A stretch of 36,402 nucleotides of DNA. It comes from Acidobacteriota bacterium (lineage in GTDB: Bacteria; Acidobacteriota; Terriglobia; Terriglobales; Acidobacteriaceae). The translations under genes were made by a program, and so were the position numbers. Below, piece after piece: positions 16,236 through 23,898 of this stretch (its first letter is position 1; every line of letters starts with the position of its first letter). The DNA is taken from assembly GCA_021846945.1 (NCBI GenBank), contig JAJZVZ010000031.1, forward strand, positions 1 to 36,402. Direction: 5' to 3'. The notes below the pieces were generated by a model. It was not told the DNA's origin. It searched no databases and was given only the letters and a program-made list of their open reading frames with translations.

Positions 16236-17012
16236 ATGTTGAGTAGATTGAAATCAGCAGTGAAGGCCAGTCCCATCGGTGAGCCGGCGCAGCATATCTA
16301 TATCTTCATGCGTTTGGTGCCCAGGGCCGTGATGAGGTTTATGAGGAGGGATGGCAAGTGTATAAGACGCTATCTATCCGCACATGATGTAAGGAAACTG
16401 CAACTCGGCTCGGGTACGAATATTCTCGATGGTTGGTTGAACTCGGATTACGACACAACCCAGTTCGAGACAATCTTTCTCGATGCAACGGGCAAGTACC
16501 CGTTCGAAGACGACACGTTCGACTATGTATTCAGTGAGCACATGATTGAACACGTTTCCTTCGAAAAGGGCCAAACAATGCTGAGAGAGTGTTTTCGCGT
16601 GTTGAGAGACGGCGGGAAGATCAGGATCTCAACACCGGACATGGCATTTCTAATCTCTCTTTACGGATGCGACAAGTCGGAACTGCAAAAAGCATACATT
16701 AATTGGGTTGTCAAAGAATTCCTGCCGGACGCACCCCTTGCCGAAGATACCTTCGTGATTAACAGCTTCGTACGGAACTGGGGTCACACTTTCATCTACG
16801 ATGAAAAGACGCTCCGATTCTGCCTGGCGAACGCGGGCTTCGCCGAAATCAAGAGGTACAACCTAAATCAAAGCGATGACCGCTATCTCTGCGACCTTGA
16901 ACATGCGAAGAGGATGCCAGAGGGATTTCTTCAGCTTGAATCCCTTGTCATGGAGGCCGTCAAAAGGGGAAGCGGAAGTCGCGGAATCTCAACATCCATA
17001 GCAGCACAATGA
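16236..17012 (+). CDS. Class I SAM-dependent methyltransferase (Methyltransf_11 type)
   Basis: A 258-residue cytoplasmic methyltransferase. Motif I is VRKLQLGSGTNILDGWLNSD, with the SAM-binding Gly-x-Gly. YPFEDDTFDYVFSEHMIEHV is the DxFD and EHxIEH block of the family seen in polysaccharide loci, followed by RECFRVLRDGGKIRISTPD (motif III). The C-terminal part contains NWGHTFIYDEKTLRFCLANAGF, typical of predicted SAM-dependent methyltransferases that act on sugars or lipid-linked sugars. AGAGG lies 8 bases before the ATG. It is the first gene after the IS scar. Its substrate is inferred only from context. Confidence 0.85.
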   Translation: MLSRLKSAVKASPIGEPAQHIYIFMRLVPRAVMRFMRRDGKCIRRYLSAHDVRKLQLGSGTNILDGWLNSDYDTTQFETIFLDATGKYPFEDDTFDYVFSEHMIEHVSFEKGQTMLRECFRVLRDGGKIRISTPDMAFLISLYGCDKSELQKAYINWVVKEFLPDAPLAEDTFVINSFVRNWGHTFIYDEKTLRFCLANAGFAEIKRYNLNQSDDRYLCDLEHAKRMPEGFLQLESLVMEAVKRGSGSRGISTSIAAQ

Positions 17013-17204
17013 AGGTCTTCAGGGCCCTGTGCAACCGTAGCTATTTTGGCCTGCACCATCTCCCTGGCGATGGCCGTATCTGTGAAGTGGGGAGTTAGGC
17101 AAACGTACGAGGCCCGTATGGTTATTCTCGGGGGTATGGTCCAGTGCTGTAGATCACTGAGAGCTGTGCAGGAAATTTCAACGTGACGTACGGGAGGGGG
17201 ATAC

Positions 17205-17963
17205 ATGTCTTTTCTGTTTCGAGAGAAGCAAACAAATTCCGATGCAGTTCGGTCAGGCGGGGCGGCAAAAAGACGTCACGACCCAGCAAGAAGATTTCAT
17301 GATCCGTTTTGGCTGATCCCCCGAGTTCTGGCCAGGTTGTACAGCATCTGGGTGCGTGCCACATATCCGTTCGCCGCATTGGGGCACGATATTTTATTCA
17401 ACTATACCTGTTATCTGCTTCGCACTGACCTAATCCGGTTGGGAAGTCGTGTCATTGTCGATAAGGATGTCTGGTTACACGCGCAGGCATCAGATGCCGG
17501 AGGGACGGAGCCCACGCTCATCATCGAGGACGACTGCATCATTGCCCGGCGTTCGCACATAGCCGCAAGAAATCTTATTCACATCGAGCGTGGGGTGATG
17601 CTGTCGGCGTCGGTGTTTATCCAGGACAATAGCCACGTTTACGCAGATGTTTCCATTCCGATCCGGGAGCAGGGGATGAGCGAAGGCGGGCGGATTCGTA
17701 TTGGTCAGGGCAGTTGGATTGGCCAACACGCAGCCATCATCTGCGAGAAGGGGGAGTTGACTCTTGGTCGCAACTGCGTGGTAGGCGCCAACGCCGTGGT
17801 CACCCGCAGTGCCCCGCCATACTCGGTGCTTGCAGGCAATCCTGCCCGAATTATCAAACAATATGACCCGGCGAAGGGCGTCTGGGTGCTGGGGTCGGGG
17901 GCTGGCGTGGAGAAGGGCGCGTCGCTGCCACTGGTCGTCTCCGGGACGGAGGTTCGCGTTTGA
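17205..17963 (+). CDS. Hexapeptide-repeat (left-handed beta-helix) acyltransferase
   Basis: A 252-residue acetyl/acyltransferase of the WbbJ/LbH type. An N-terminal amphipathic and partly hydrophobic region (LIPRVLARLYSIWVRATYPF) is followed by hexapeptide turns: LGSRVIVDKDVWLHA, LIIEDDCIIARRSHIAA, IERGVMLSASVFIQDNSHVY, GRIRIGQGSWIGQHAAII, LTLGRNCVVGANAVVTRSAP and the closing PYSVLAGNPARII. The catalytic His is likely in DNSHVY. It would O- or N-acetylate a sugar of the polymer. GGGAGGGGG lies 6 bases before the ATG. A terminator hairpin follows 15 bases after the stop, so this is probably the last gene of a short transcript with the methyltransferase. Confidence 0.87.
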   Translation: MSFLFREKQTNSDAVRSGGAAKRRHDPARRFHDPFWLIPRVLARLYSIWVRATYPFAALGHDILFNYTCYLLRTDLIRLGSRVIVDKDVWLHAQASDAGGTEPTLIIEDDCIIARRSHIAARNLIHIERGVMLSASVFIQDNSHVYADVSIPIREQGMSEGGRIRIGQGSWIGQHAAIICEKGELTLGRNCVVGANAVVTRSAPPYSVLAGNPARIIKQYDPAKGVWVLGSGAGVEKGASLPLVVSGTEVRV

Positions 17964-17977
17964 AAAGCGAAACAGTT

Positions 17978-18003
17978 TGCAATCTCGAGATTGCATTCTT
18001 TTT
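17978..18003 (+). terminator. Rho-independent terminator after the acyltransferase gene
   Basis: TGCAATC 17978-17984 pairs with GATTGCA 17989-17995 across a TCGA loop, directly followed by TTCTTTTTT (17996-18004). The stem is short (7 bp) but the T-tract is good, and the site is 15 bases after the stop codon. Confidence 0.7.
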
Positions 18004-18089
18004 GATCGAGAATCATCGCAACATCGAGTTAATCGAGACTATCGATCGGCGCGGTCGAGCCGGACTGGCGTAAGCCTGAGGTTGCACAT

Positions 18090-18290
18090 ATGTGCGGAAT
18101 TGCCGGAATGGTCGCAATTCATGGCGCCAGCGTCGAACCGGAGCGGCTGGCGACGATGCTTCGCGTTATGGCCCATCGCGGTCCCGACGGACATGGTATC
18201 TACACTGGCCGGGAAGCAGGACTGGCTCACGCGCGTCTTAGCATTATCGACACATCACCATTCCGCTTACCACCCTGGAGCCGTCGGTGA
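18090..18290 (+). pseudogene. Asparagine synthetase (AsnB-like amidotransferase), N-terminal fragment
   Basis: The first ~50 residues are an unmistakable class II glutamine amidotransferase start: MCGIAGMVAIHG with the catalytic N-terminal Cys, MLRVMAHRGPDGHGIY, then LAHARLSIID. After SIID (about 18250) the sequence stops matching the family, and the frame ends at 18290 after TSPFRLPPWSRR. An intact enzyme has 550-650 residues, so more than 90% is missing, including the whole synthetase domain. The ATG has TGAGG eight bases upstream. The lost part was evidently removed in the deletion that placed a hydrolase fragment here. AsnB-like proteins are frequent in exopolysaccharide and exosortase-associated loci. 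Confidence 0.85.
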
Positions 18291-18577
18291 AGGGTTGGGC
18301 CAAGCGGATCCTCGGCCGGGCGACGGCGAGAGACCTGAACCGCAAGCGGAATGAGTACAACCGCTTGCTGGTGCAAGCCTATAGCGGAACGGATCCGGTT
18401 TTTGATCTCGCGAAAGTCGAATCGACGCGTCGCGATGGATTGCGATCCGAGTTCATCGAGAGCGGCCAGCAAACCTTCACGCTCGCTCCGGAATTCACGA
18501 GGGACGGCGGTCATCTGAACGAAGCTGGGCGGCGCATTGCTGCCGAGCACTTGCTTCTCGCCTTGGCGAAGTTGTGA
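18251..18577 (+). pseudogene. SGNH/GDSL-type hydrolase, C-terminal fragment
   Basis: In a different frame from the AsnB fragment, the sequence reads HITIPLTTLEPSVKGWAKRI, then RKRNEYNRLLVQAYSG, PVFDLAKVEST and FTRDGGHLNEAGRRIAAEHL, ending at 18577. DGGHLN is the DxxH catalytic block V of SGNH hydrolases, and HLNxxGRxxxAxxLL is the usual C-terminus. The N-terminal blocks with the GDS serine are missing. A GTG at 18287 opens the frame, but the similarity runs back past it to about 18251, exactly where the AsnB similarity ends. I read this as the 3' third of a hydrolase gene fused by deletion. Intact relatives (about 250-350 residues) probably act on acylated sugars of the same pathway. Confidence 0.7.
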
Positions 18578-18614
18578 GTCAGTTCACGTACTACATGAGA
18601 GAGGGGTGTAACAA

Positions 18615-18908
18615 ATGAATAAACTCATCCGTGAGCAGTTACGAACCTTCGTCTATCAAAACTTCCTGCTCGGTCAGGACTTCGTCCTCGGCGATTCCGA
18701 TTCTTTTCTCCAGAATGGGGTGATCGATTCGATGGGAGTGCTGGAGTTGGTCACCTTTCTGCAGGAGACCTATGGCATCACCGTCGAAGACGAGGAACTC
18801 ATACCCGACAATCTCGACACATTTGAGAACGTGGCTGCCTATGTTTCACAGAAGCTCGACAGCAAAGCGTCGATGAACCCAAGTGCCGACCGAGGGGTGC
18901 TAGTATGA
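18615..18908 (+). CDS. Acyl carrier protein
   Basis: A 97-residue PP-binding protein. Ser39 in NGVIDSMGVLELV is the phosphopantetheine attachment site (DSxG/L type), within helix 2 of the ACP fold. The acidic EDEELIPDNLDTFENVAAYV forms helix 3 and its loop, as in stand-alone ACPs. The 18-residue tail after SQKL is unusual and Ser/Asp-rich. GAGAGGGG precedes the ATG. The stop overlaps the ATG of the NadE-like gene (ATGA), so translation is coupled. It would carry an acyl or aminoacyl group made by the ligase two genes down. Confidence 0.9.
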   Translation: MNKLIREQLRTFVYQNFLLGQDFVLGDSDSFLQNGVIDSMGVLELVTFLQETYGITVEDEELIPDNLDTFENVAAYVSQKLDSKASMNPSADRGVLV

Positions 18909-19888
18909 CTGTCGCCACTGGTATCACCGCCGATGTTTTGCGGATTGACCCCCCAAGCGAGGCTGCACGAATCACCGCTTCCATTCGTGACCAAGTCTTC
19001 AATCGTCTGCGCCGCAAGGGGGCCGTCGTCGGAGTATCGGGTGGGATCGACAGCAGTGTAGTTGCCTTCCTCTGTTCCCGCGCGCTGGGAAGCGATCGCG
19101 TCCAGATCCTGTTCACACCCGAAGCTGAATCCTCATTCGATAGCCTGCAACTGGGACGCATGGTCTCGGAAAAGCTGAAGACGCCCGCCGCCGTGGAGGA
19201 GATCACTCCAATCTTGCAGGGGGCCCGCTGCTACCAGCGGCGCGACGACGCTGTGCGTCTGGTCGTCCCGGAATATGGCGTGGGGTACAAGTGTAAAATT
19301 GTGCTCCCTGGGATTCTCGATGAGAGCCCTTATGCGCTATTTTCAGTCGTGGTGCTGAGCCCGGATGGGCAGAGCATGAAGGTTCGCCTGACGCCGATCG
19401 CGTATTCGGGCATTGTGGCCGCCTCCAACTTCAAGCAGAGGACACGCAAGATGGTTGAGTATTACTATGCGGACCTCCTGCAGTATGCCGTTGCCGGAAC
19501 ACCCAATCGGCTGGAGTTCGAACTGGGCTTCTTCGTCAAAAACGGAGACGGCGCCGCCGATCTCAAGCCCATTGCCCATCTTTATAAGTCGCAGGTCTAC
19601 CAGTTGGCGGACTACCTCGGGGTACCCAACGAAATCCAAAAGAGGCCTCCCACTACCGACACATACTCGCTGGGGCAATCTCAGGAAGAGTTCTACTTCA
19701 CGCTGCCGCTGGAAAAGATGGATCTCTGTTTGTATGGGAGGGACCATGACATTCCGGCGTTTGATCTCACGCGGGCCACCGGTCTCACCACCGGGCAGGT
19801 CGAGCGCGTATACGCGAGTATCGACGCCAAGCGCAAGGTAGCGCAGTATCTTCACGCCGCACCCATCGGGATCGAACAGGTCGATTGA
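18905..19888 (+). CDS. NadE-like ATP-pyrophosphatase amide ligase
   Basis: A 327-residue PP-loop enzyme of the NH3-dependent NAD synthetase fold. The PP-loop SGGIDSS is at residues 45-51. The C-terminal half has LEFELGFFVKNGDGAADLKPI, LYKSQVYQLADYLGVP and RPPTTDTYSLGQSQEEFYF, matching NadE (GDGAxDxxPxxxLYK and PTAxL-like blocks). A segment of about 50 residues between the halves, including YKCKIVLPGILDESPYALFS, is not typical of NadE and makes the protein longer than the usual ~275. Being locked between an ACP and an acyl-AMP ligase by overlapping codons, it more likely amidates a pathway intermediate than makes housekeeping NAD. The adjacent broken AsnB fits an amide-forming pathway. Function is inferred from context. 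Confidence 0.82.
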   Translation: MTVATGITADVLRIDPPSEAARITASIRDQVFNRLRRKGAVVGVSGGIDSSVVAFLCSRALGSDRVQILFTPEAESSFDSLQLGRMVSEKLKTPAAVEEITPILQGARCYQRRDDAVRLVVPEYGVGYKCKIVLPGILDESPYALFSVVVLSPDGQSMKVRLTPIAYSGIVAASNFKQRTRKMVEYYYADLLQYAVAGTPNRLEFELGFFVKNGDGAADLKPIAHLYKSQVYQLADYLGVPNEIQKRPPTTDTYSLGQSQEEFYFTLPLEKMDLCLYGRDHDIPAFDLTRATGLTTGQVERVYASIDAKRKVAQYLHAAPIGIEQVD

Positions 19889-21384
19889 TGATTGATCGCC
19901 AGACGGATGTCGCAGAGTTCCTCCTCTCAGGAAAGGATCCTGATCGCACGGCCCTCCTCTTTGTTCACGATCAATGCAGTTATGGAGATCTGCAGAGGCG
20001 GGTGGAGCAGGCAAGCCGGGCAATCCTTGCCATCGGCGGTCGGAAGGGCGACCGCATAGTGCTGCTCGGCGAGAACTCCCTCTTTTGGGTCTCAACCTAT
20101 CTTGGCATCCTGCGGGCTGGTCTCGTTTGCGTTCCCCTGTCGGATACCATCAATTCGAGCGATCTGGAATACATCCTGCGGAATACAGAGGCCCGAGCCA
20201 TCTTCGTCGAACGCGACATCAGCGCAATCCAGGTACTCGACGAGGCACAAGTTCGTTTGGTCACTGCTTCTGAGATTGATACCTTGGCAGAGGAGTGCCC
20301 GTCAAGCTGGTCGTTTCCACCCGTAAATGCAGACGATCTCGCCGCCCTGATGTTCACCTCCGGAACCACCGGCCGGCCGCGCGGTGTGATGGTCTCGCAC
20401 GGCAATATCATCGCCAACACAGAATCGATCATCGAGTATTTGCGGCTGACGGAGGATGACCGCATTCTGACGGTTCTACCGTTCCACTATTGCTTCGGCG
20501 CATCGCTGCTCCATACACATCTTCGCGTGGGCGGGTCGCTGGTGATCGAGCCGCGATTTATGTATACCGAGGCGGTGCTACAGAGAATGATCGACACCGC
20601 CTGCACCGGATTCGCCGGCGTGCCAAGCCACTTTCAGGTTCTGTTGCGCAATTCGACGCTGCGGAAGAAGAGCTTTCCTCACCTGCGCTATGTGCAGCAG
20701 GCTGGAGGGCACTTGCCGCCCGCAGTGATTCACGATCTTTGCACTTCTCTGCCCACCACCCAGGTCTTCATTATGTACGGACAGACCGAGGCCACAGCGA
20801 GGCTCTCCTATCTCTCTCCGGAGTGCCTTCCCGGCAAAATTGGTTCGATCGGCCGTGGCATACCCGGAGTCATCCTGCGCGTGGTCAACGACGCGGGGCA
20901 AGATGTGCGCCCCGGTGAAGTCGGCGAAATTGTGGCCCGCGGCGCGAATGTGACTCGTGGGTACTGGCGCGCACCCGAGGAAACAGCGGCGTTCTTCAAA
21001 GACGGGGAGCTTCGAACCGGGGACCTCGCTACGGTGGACGGCGATGGCTTCATCTACGTCGTAGACCGTGCCAAAGACTTCATCAAGTGTGGCGGCGAGC
21101 GAGTCAGTTGCCGCCATATCGAGGATGAACTCCTGGCCTGCGACGAGTTGCTCGAAGCTGCCGTAATTCCCGTTTCCGATGCTTTGCTGTGCGAAGCGGC
21201 CAAGGCATTTGTGGTGCCCCGGTCTCAGGAAGACCACGGCCTGGCAGAGCGCCTGACTGTCTTCCTCAAAGCGCGCCTGCCCTCGCAGCACATTCCCAGG
21301 CAGTTCGTAGTGCTACCGACACTGCCCAAGAACAGTGCCGGCAAGGTTCTCAAGGCAAAATTGAGAGCGCCGGCAGTATCTTAA
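19888..21384 (+). CDS. AMP-dependent acyl/aryl ligase (ANL superfamily)
   Basis: A 498-residue adenylating enzyme starting at ATG 19888, whose A overlaps the last base of the upstream stop (TGATG). Core motifs are LMFTSGTTGRPRGVMVSH (A3 P-loop), VLPFHYCFGASLLHTHL (A4), FIMYGQTEATARLSYL (A5), ELRTGDLATVDGDGFIYV (A7), DRAKDFIKCGGERVS (A8) and PKNSAGKVLKAKL with the catalytic Lys (A10). It would activate a carboxylic acid as acyl-AMP and load it onto the ACP encoded two genes upstream, giving an acyl-ACP for transfer to the polymer or for amidation. Exosortase-A-type exopolysaccharide loci carry comparable ligase/ACP/amidotransferase sets. The true substrate is unknown. Confidence 0.9.
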   Translation: MIDRQTDVAEFLLSGKDPDRTALLFVHDQCSYGDLQRRVEQASRAILAIGGRKGDRIVLLGENSLFWVSTYLGILRAGLVCVPLSDTINSSDLEYILRNTEARAIFVERDISAIQVLDEAQVRLVTASEIDTLAEECPSSWSFPPVNADDLAALMFTSGTTGRPRGVMVSHGNIIANTESIIEYLRLTEDDRILTVLPFHYCFGASLLHTHLRVGGSLVIEPRFMYTEAVLQRMIDTACTGFAGVPSHFQVLLRNSTLRKKSFPHLRYVQQAGGHLPPAVIHDLCTSLPTTQVFIMYGQTEATARLSYLSPECLPGKIGSIGRGIPGVILRVVNDAGQDVRPGEVGEIVARGANVTRGYWRAPEETAAFFKDGELRTGDLATVDGDGFIYVVDRAKDFIKCGGERVSCRHIEDELLACDELLEAAVIPVSDALLCEAAKAFVVPRSQEDHGLAERLTVFLKARLPSQHIPRQFVVLPTLPKNSAGKVLKAKLRAPAVS

Positions 21385-21522
21385 CCGCGTTCTTCGACCG
21401 CCAAACAATCCACTCACCCACGATTGTCGCATCACGTTGTGGCATGCCTCCAAGATTCATGGACATCAGCGCGGGAGTACAGTAGACCACTTAACATGTC
21501 CGGAAGTTAATGCAGGAAAGAC

Positions 21523-22263
21523 GTGTTCCCGATCGAGGCGATCTTGAGTACGGGGCAAAGCCAGGCTCCGAACAAAATGAGGAGATGGATGGGTATCGCC
21601 GATGTTGCGCAGCCTGACTCTTGGGCATCAAGGATGCGACGAGAACGTGTTCGGCTGTTCTTGGAGCTTCTGCCTCCGGATCGCTCCATCAGTATATTGG
21701 ACGTAGGCGGAACCGAGCAGTTCTGGCTAAACGCCCTACATGCCTTAGATGGAGGGTATAATCGTCTATCGATAACACTACTTAATCGTGCAAGCCAACC
21801 AATAACCGATAAAGGTCGGATAGTACGGTCGATGGTGGGGGATGCACGTGACTTGTCCAGGTTTTCTGATGCTGAGTTCGATTTTTGTCTTTCGAATTCA
21901 GTCATTGAGCATGTAGATACGATCGATGATCAGCGGAGAATGGCACGCGAAATAGCACGCGTGGGCAGTGGATATTTTGTCCAGACACCAAACCGCAGAT
22001 TCATTCTTGAGCCGCACTTTCATATGTTTGGGTGGGCGCAGATGCCCGTCTGGTATCGAACCTTTCTCCATAGGAGAATCGATCTGGGATGGATGAAGGC
22101 CGAACCGAATTATCTTCAGGCGCGCATCGACGTCGAGCAGATTCGGCTGCTCTCGGTACGAGAGTTTCGACTCATGTTCCCTGACGGAGAAGTTCATTTT
22201 GAAAAGATTGGTCCGCTGACCAAGTCCCTGATTGCGATCCGAAGATGTCACGCGCAACCCTGA
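21523..22263 (+). CDS. Class I SAM-dependent methyltransferase
   Basis: A 246-residue methyltransferase. Motif I is SISILDVGGTEQFWLNAL, and the acidic motif region includes VRSMVGDARDLSRF. DAEFDFCLSNSVIEHVDTID is the (D/E)xFD...SxxVIEH block, and REIARVGSGYFVQTPN matches motif III. The C-terminus (PVWYRTFLHRRIDLGWMKA, LSVREFRLMFPDGEVHFE) resembles methyltransferases found beside glycosyltransferases. GTG 21523 is preceded by AGGAAAG; ATG 21577 is an alternative. It is the last recognisable gene of the polysaccharide region. The 138-base gap before it has no gene. Confidence 0.85.
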   Translation: MFPIEAILSTGQSQAPNKMRRWMGIADVAQPDSWASRMRRERVRLFLELLPPDRSISILDVGGTEQFWLNALHALDGGYNRLSITLLNRASQPITDKGRIVRSMVGDARDLSRFSDAEFDFCLSNSVIEHVDTIDDQRRMAREIARVGSGYFVQTPNRRFILEPHFHMFGWAQMPVWYRTFLHRRIDLGWMKAEPNYLQARIDVEQIRLLSVREFRLMFPDGEVHFEKIGPLTKSLIAIRRCHAQP

Positions 22264-22455
22264 TGCTTATATCGATCAGGGTGCGTGGTGCCGGCCTCAT
22301 TCGGCTCGGACCGCAGAGAATCGGGTTGAGGTTAAGGGACAGTGAAGGTTTTATCCTCGCTATCCTCGCCGCAAACTCCCGGGGGCAGGACGCAAGCAAG
22401 AGGCTCGTCGACATTCCTGCAGTCCATGAGAGACGATCAAGTACGGGATCAAGAT

Positions 22456-22758
22456 CTATGGGTTTTGGAACGGCCGGATCTCACTGATCCGGCCGTTGAT
22501 TCTGTTGGGCTTACGATGCCGTTTTTTCACCCCTTTTGGAACGGGCATCAGATATTGATGCATCTGGTTGATGGCGCCGCGCTGGCGGCGCAGGAGCTTG
22601 TGCACCGTCCGGGTTTCGGCGAGGTTCTCCTTGACGGAGTCGCGGATCTCGCCGAGTGCGGCAGTGGACCAGCAGAGCCGGCGGGCCGCGCAGAACAGCG
22701 CGGCTACGCCGGCGATGACGGCGGAGGAGAGAAGCAGAACGTTCGAGCGATCATTCAT
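22456..22758 (-). CDS. Small membrane protein coupled to the recombinase gene
   Basis: A 100-residue protein of unknown function. One N-terminal membrane helix (NVLLLSSAVIAGVAALFCA, about residues 6-24) is followed by a charged, probably coiled-coil segment (ALGEIRDSVKENLAETRTVHKLLRRQ) and a basic tail (PKGVKKRHRKPNRING). Its ATG overlaps the stop of the repaired recombinase frame as ATGA, so it is the third gene of that operon. The last ~12 codons lie inside a perfect inverted repeat (22469-22497), suggesting that coding sequence and terminator overlap here. I recognise no family. Confidence 0.55.
   Translation of the reverse strand: MNDRSNVLLLSSAVIAGVAALFCAARRLCWSTAALGEIRDSVKENLAETRTVHKLLRRQRGAINQMHQYLMPVPKGVKKRHRKPNRINGRISEIRPFQNP
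22469..22497. terminator. Perfect 12-bp inverted repeat, likely bidirectional terminator
   Basis: AACGGCCGGATC 22469-22480 pairs with GATCCGGCCGTT 22486-22497 around TCACT. It lies between the convergent methyltransferase gene (+) and the recombinase operon (-). T-tracts on either side are weak (GATTCTGTT on +). It overlaps the 3' end of the small membrane protein gene. Confidence 0.65.
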
Positions 22759-23355
22759 GCGGCATTGTCCTTATAGGTAGGGACGTGCTCGTGCAGCACG
22801 CGGTGGACAGTGGCCCGGGAGATGCTGTGCTGCTGGGCGATCTGGCGCAGACTGAGACCGCGCCGGTGGTCGCTGAAGATGGCTTCGCGGTCGATCTCGA
22901 GCGGGTTTGCGCCCGATCTGCCGGCCTTCGAAGCCCGCCCGCCGCATGCCGGCGCGCACCCGCTCGATGATCAGGTTGCGTTCCAGCTCCGCGATGGCGC
23001 CGACGATCACCACGATGGCCCTGCCCAGCGGGCCGTCGGTGTCGATTGGCTCGCGGAAGCTGGCGAACTTTACTCCCAGCCGGTTCAGCTCGTCCAGGAT
23101 ATCGAGGAAGTGCCGGGTGGACCGGGCGATGCGATCCGAGGCCCAGACCAGCACGATGTCGAATTTGCCGCGGCGGGCATCGCGCATCAGGTCTTCGAGT
23201 CCAGGCCGCTTGGCCCTTACCCCGCTGATCCGGTCCGTGTATTCCTGCATGATCTGATAGCCGCGCTGGGCGGCCATCTGGCGCAGGTCCAGCAACTGGG
23301 TCTCCGGGTGCTGGTCGATGCTCGATACCCGCAGGTAGAGGGCGGCGCGTTTCAC
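22755..23355 (-). pseudogene. Serine recombinase (resolvase/invertase family), frameshifted
   Basis: The N-terminal catalytic domain starts MKRAALYLRVSSIDQHPETQ; the Ser in RVSS is the nucleophile. It continues with ISGVRAKRPGLEDLMRDAR, DIVLVWASDRIARS (Arg-rich active site) and IVVIVGAIAELERNLIIERV. After EGRQIGRKP (around 22900) the frame slips by one base. Read as written it gives ARDRPRSHL and runs on to 22771. With one base removed in the GAGCGGG stretch it reads KPLEIDREAIFSDHRRGLSL, then RQIAQQHSISRATVHRVL, the HTH DNA-binding domain, ending at TGA 22757-22755. About 200 residues when repaired, a normal length. Its start overlaps the ribbon-helix-helix gene stop (ATGA). Confidence 0.85.
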
Positions 23356-23498
23356 CGCTGCCGCCCCTTGGGTTTGGGTGCGTGTCTGTCGACATAGGAC
23401 TGGATGAACTCCAGCAGGATGTCGGTCATGTTCTGGCCGCGGGCGGCGGTGGCCGCCTTGAAGGCGTTGTGCAACTCGACAGGGACGTTCAGGTTCAT
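23352..23498 (-). CDS. Ribbon-helix-helix DNA-binding protein (ParG/CopG-like)
   Basis: A small protein of 48 residues if started at ATG 23498, which has GAGGAAG eight bases upstream. A GTG at 23540 would give 62 residues, but its AAAGGAGG would sit directly against the start, too close to work. The fold pattern is clear: MNLNVPVELHNAFKAATAA gives the beta strand and first helix, then GQNMTDILLEFIQSYVDRH gives the second helix. Such proteins are plasmid partition or antitoxin-like repressors that bind the operator of their own operon. It is the first gene of the RHH-recombinase-membrane protein unit, and probably represses it. Confidence 0.75.
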   Translation of the reverse strand: MNLNVPVELHNAFKAATAARGQNMTDILLEFIQSYVDRHAPKPKGRQR

Positions 23499-23569
23499 GC
23501 GTTTGACTTCCTCGTTGTTGACGGTGATGATCGGACTCACCTCCTTTCTCTCCAGAGGTGAGCTTATCC

Positions 23570-23786
23570 GGTTATGAGTACCCGGCGCCAGGGCCCCACG
23601 GCGGGGCGCCGGCCCGGCAACGAATACTCCAGCATCTTGTTGATCGTTTTCCGCGCCAGCACGGGGTCCCCACGGACAGGTCTTCGCCCGTGGGGTAGAG
23701 GCCGGACTCCCGGGCTACCGCACGCCGCTCCGGCCCTCGACCAGAACCGCCCGCCGCACACGCGCATACAGTTCCACCGTGTACAT
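23570..23786 (-). pseudogene. istA: IS21 istA transposase, N-terminal wreck
   Basis: From ATG 23786 the frame reads MYTVELYARVRRAVLVEGRS, the standard IstA opening. One missing base then shifts the frame (repaired: RRAVARESGL). A ~40-base palindromic piece follows (CCCCACGG 23668-23675 with CCGTGGGG 23688-23695). A third frame then resumes ARKTINKMLEYSLPGRRP and GPW, matching the IstA helix-turn-helix and linker. Similarity ends near 23573, where the mobile island begins. Only ~60 of about 500 residues remain. istB is absent. Confidence 0.75.
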
Positions 23787-23898
23787 ACCTCCGGTGTTCC
23801 ACGGAAAAGACACCTCCTCGTCGGCGCGGAACCCGGCTGCGAACCTGGTTCGTTAGCCCCACAAGGCCCCGTTGTCCGTGAAACCAGAATGTGGCGGG

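Noticed and set aside
15961..16242. 93-codon frame of Lys/Ser/Asn-rich residues
   Set aside because: It is a translation of the A-rich low-complexity tract with no ribosome site.
17009..17098. 29-codon frame with ATGA overlap after the first methyltransferase
   Set aside because: Too short, unrecognised and without a ribosome site; the overlap alone is not enough.
17809..18354. 181-codon + frame spanning the acyltransferase end, terminator and AsnB fragment
   Set aside because: It crosses a terminator and two supported genes in other frames; composition is not protein-like.
22810..23397. 195-codon + strand frame across the recombinase gene
   Set aside because: Antisense shadow; the minus strand carries the resolvase catalytic motifs.
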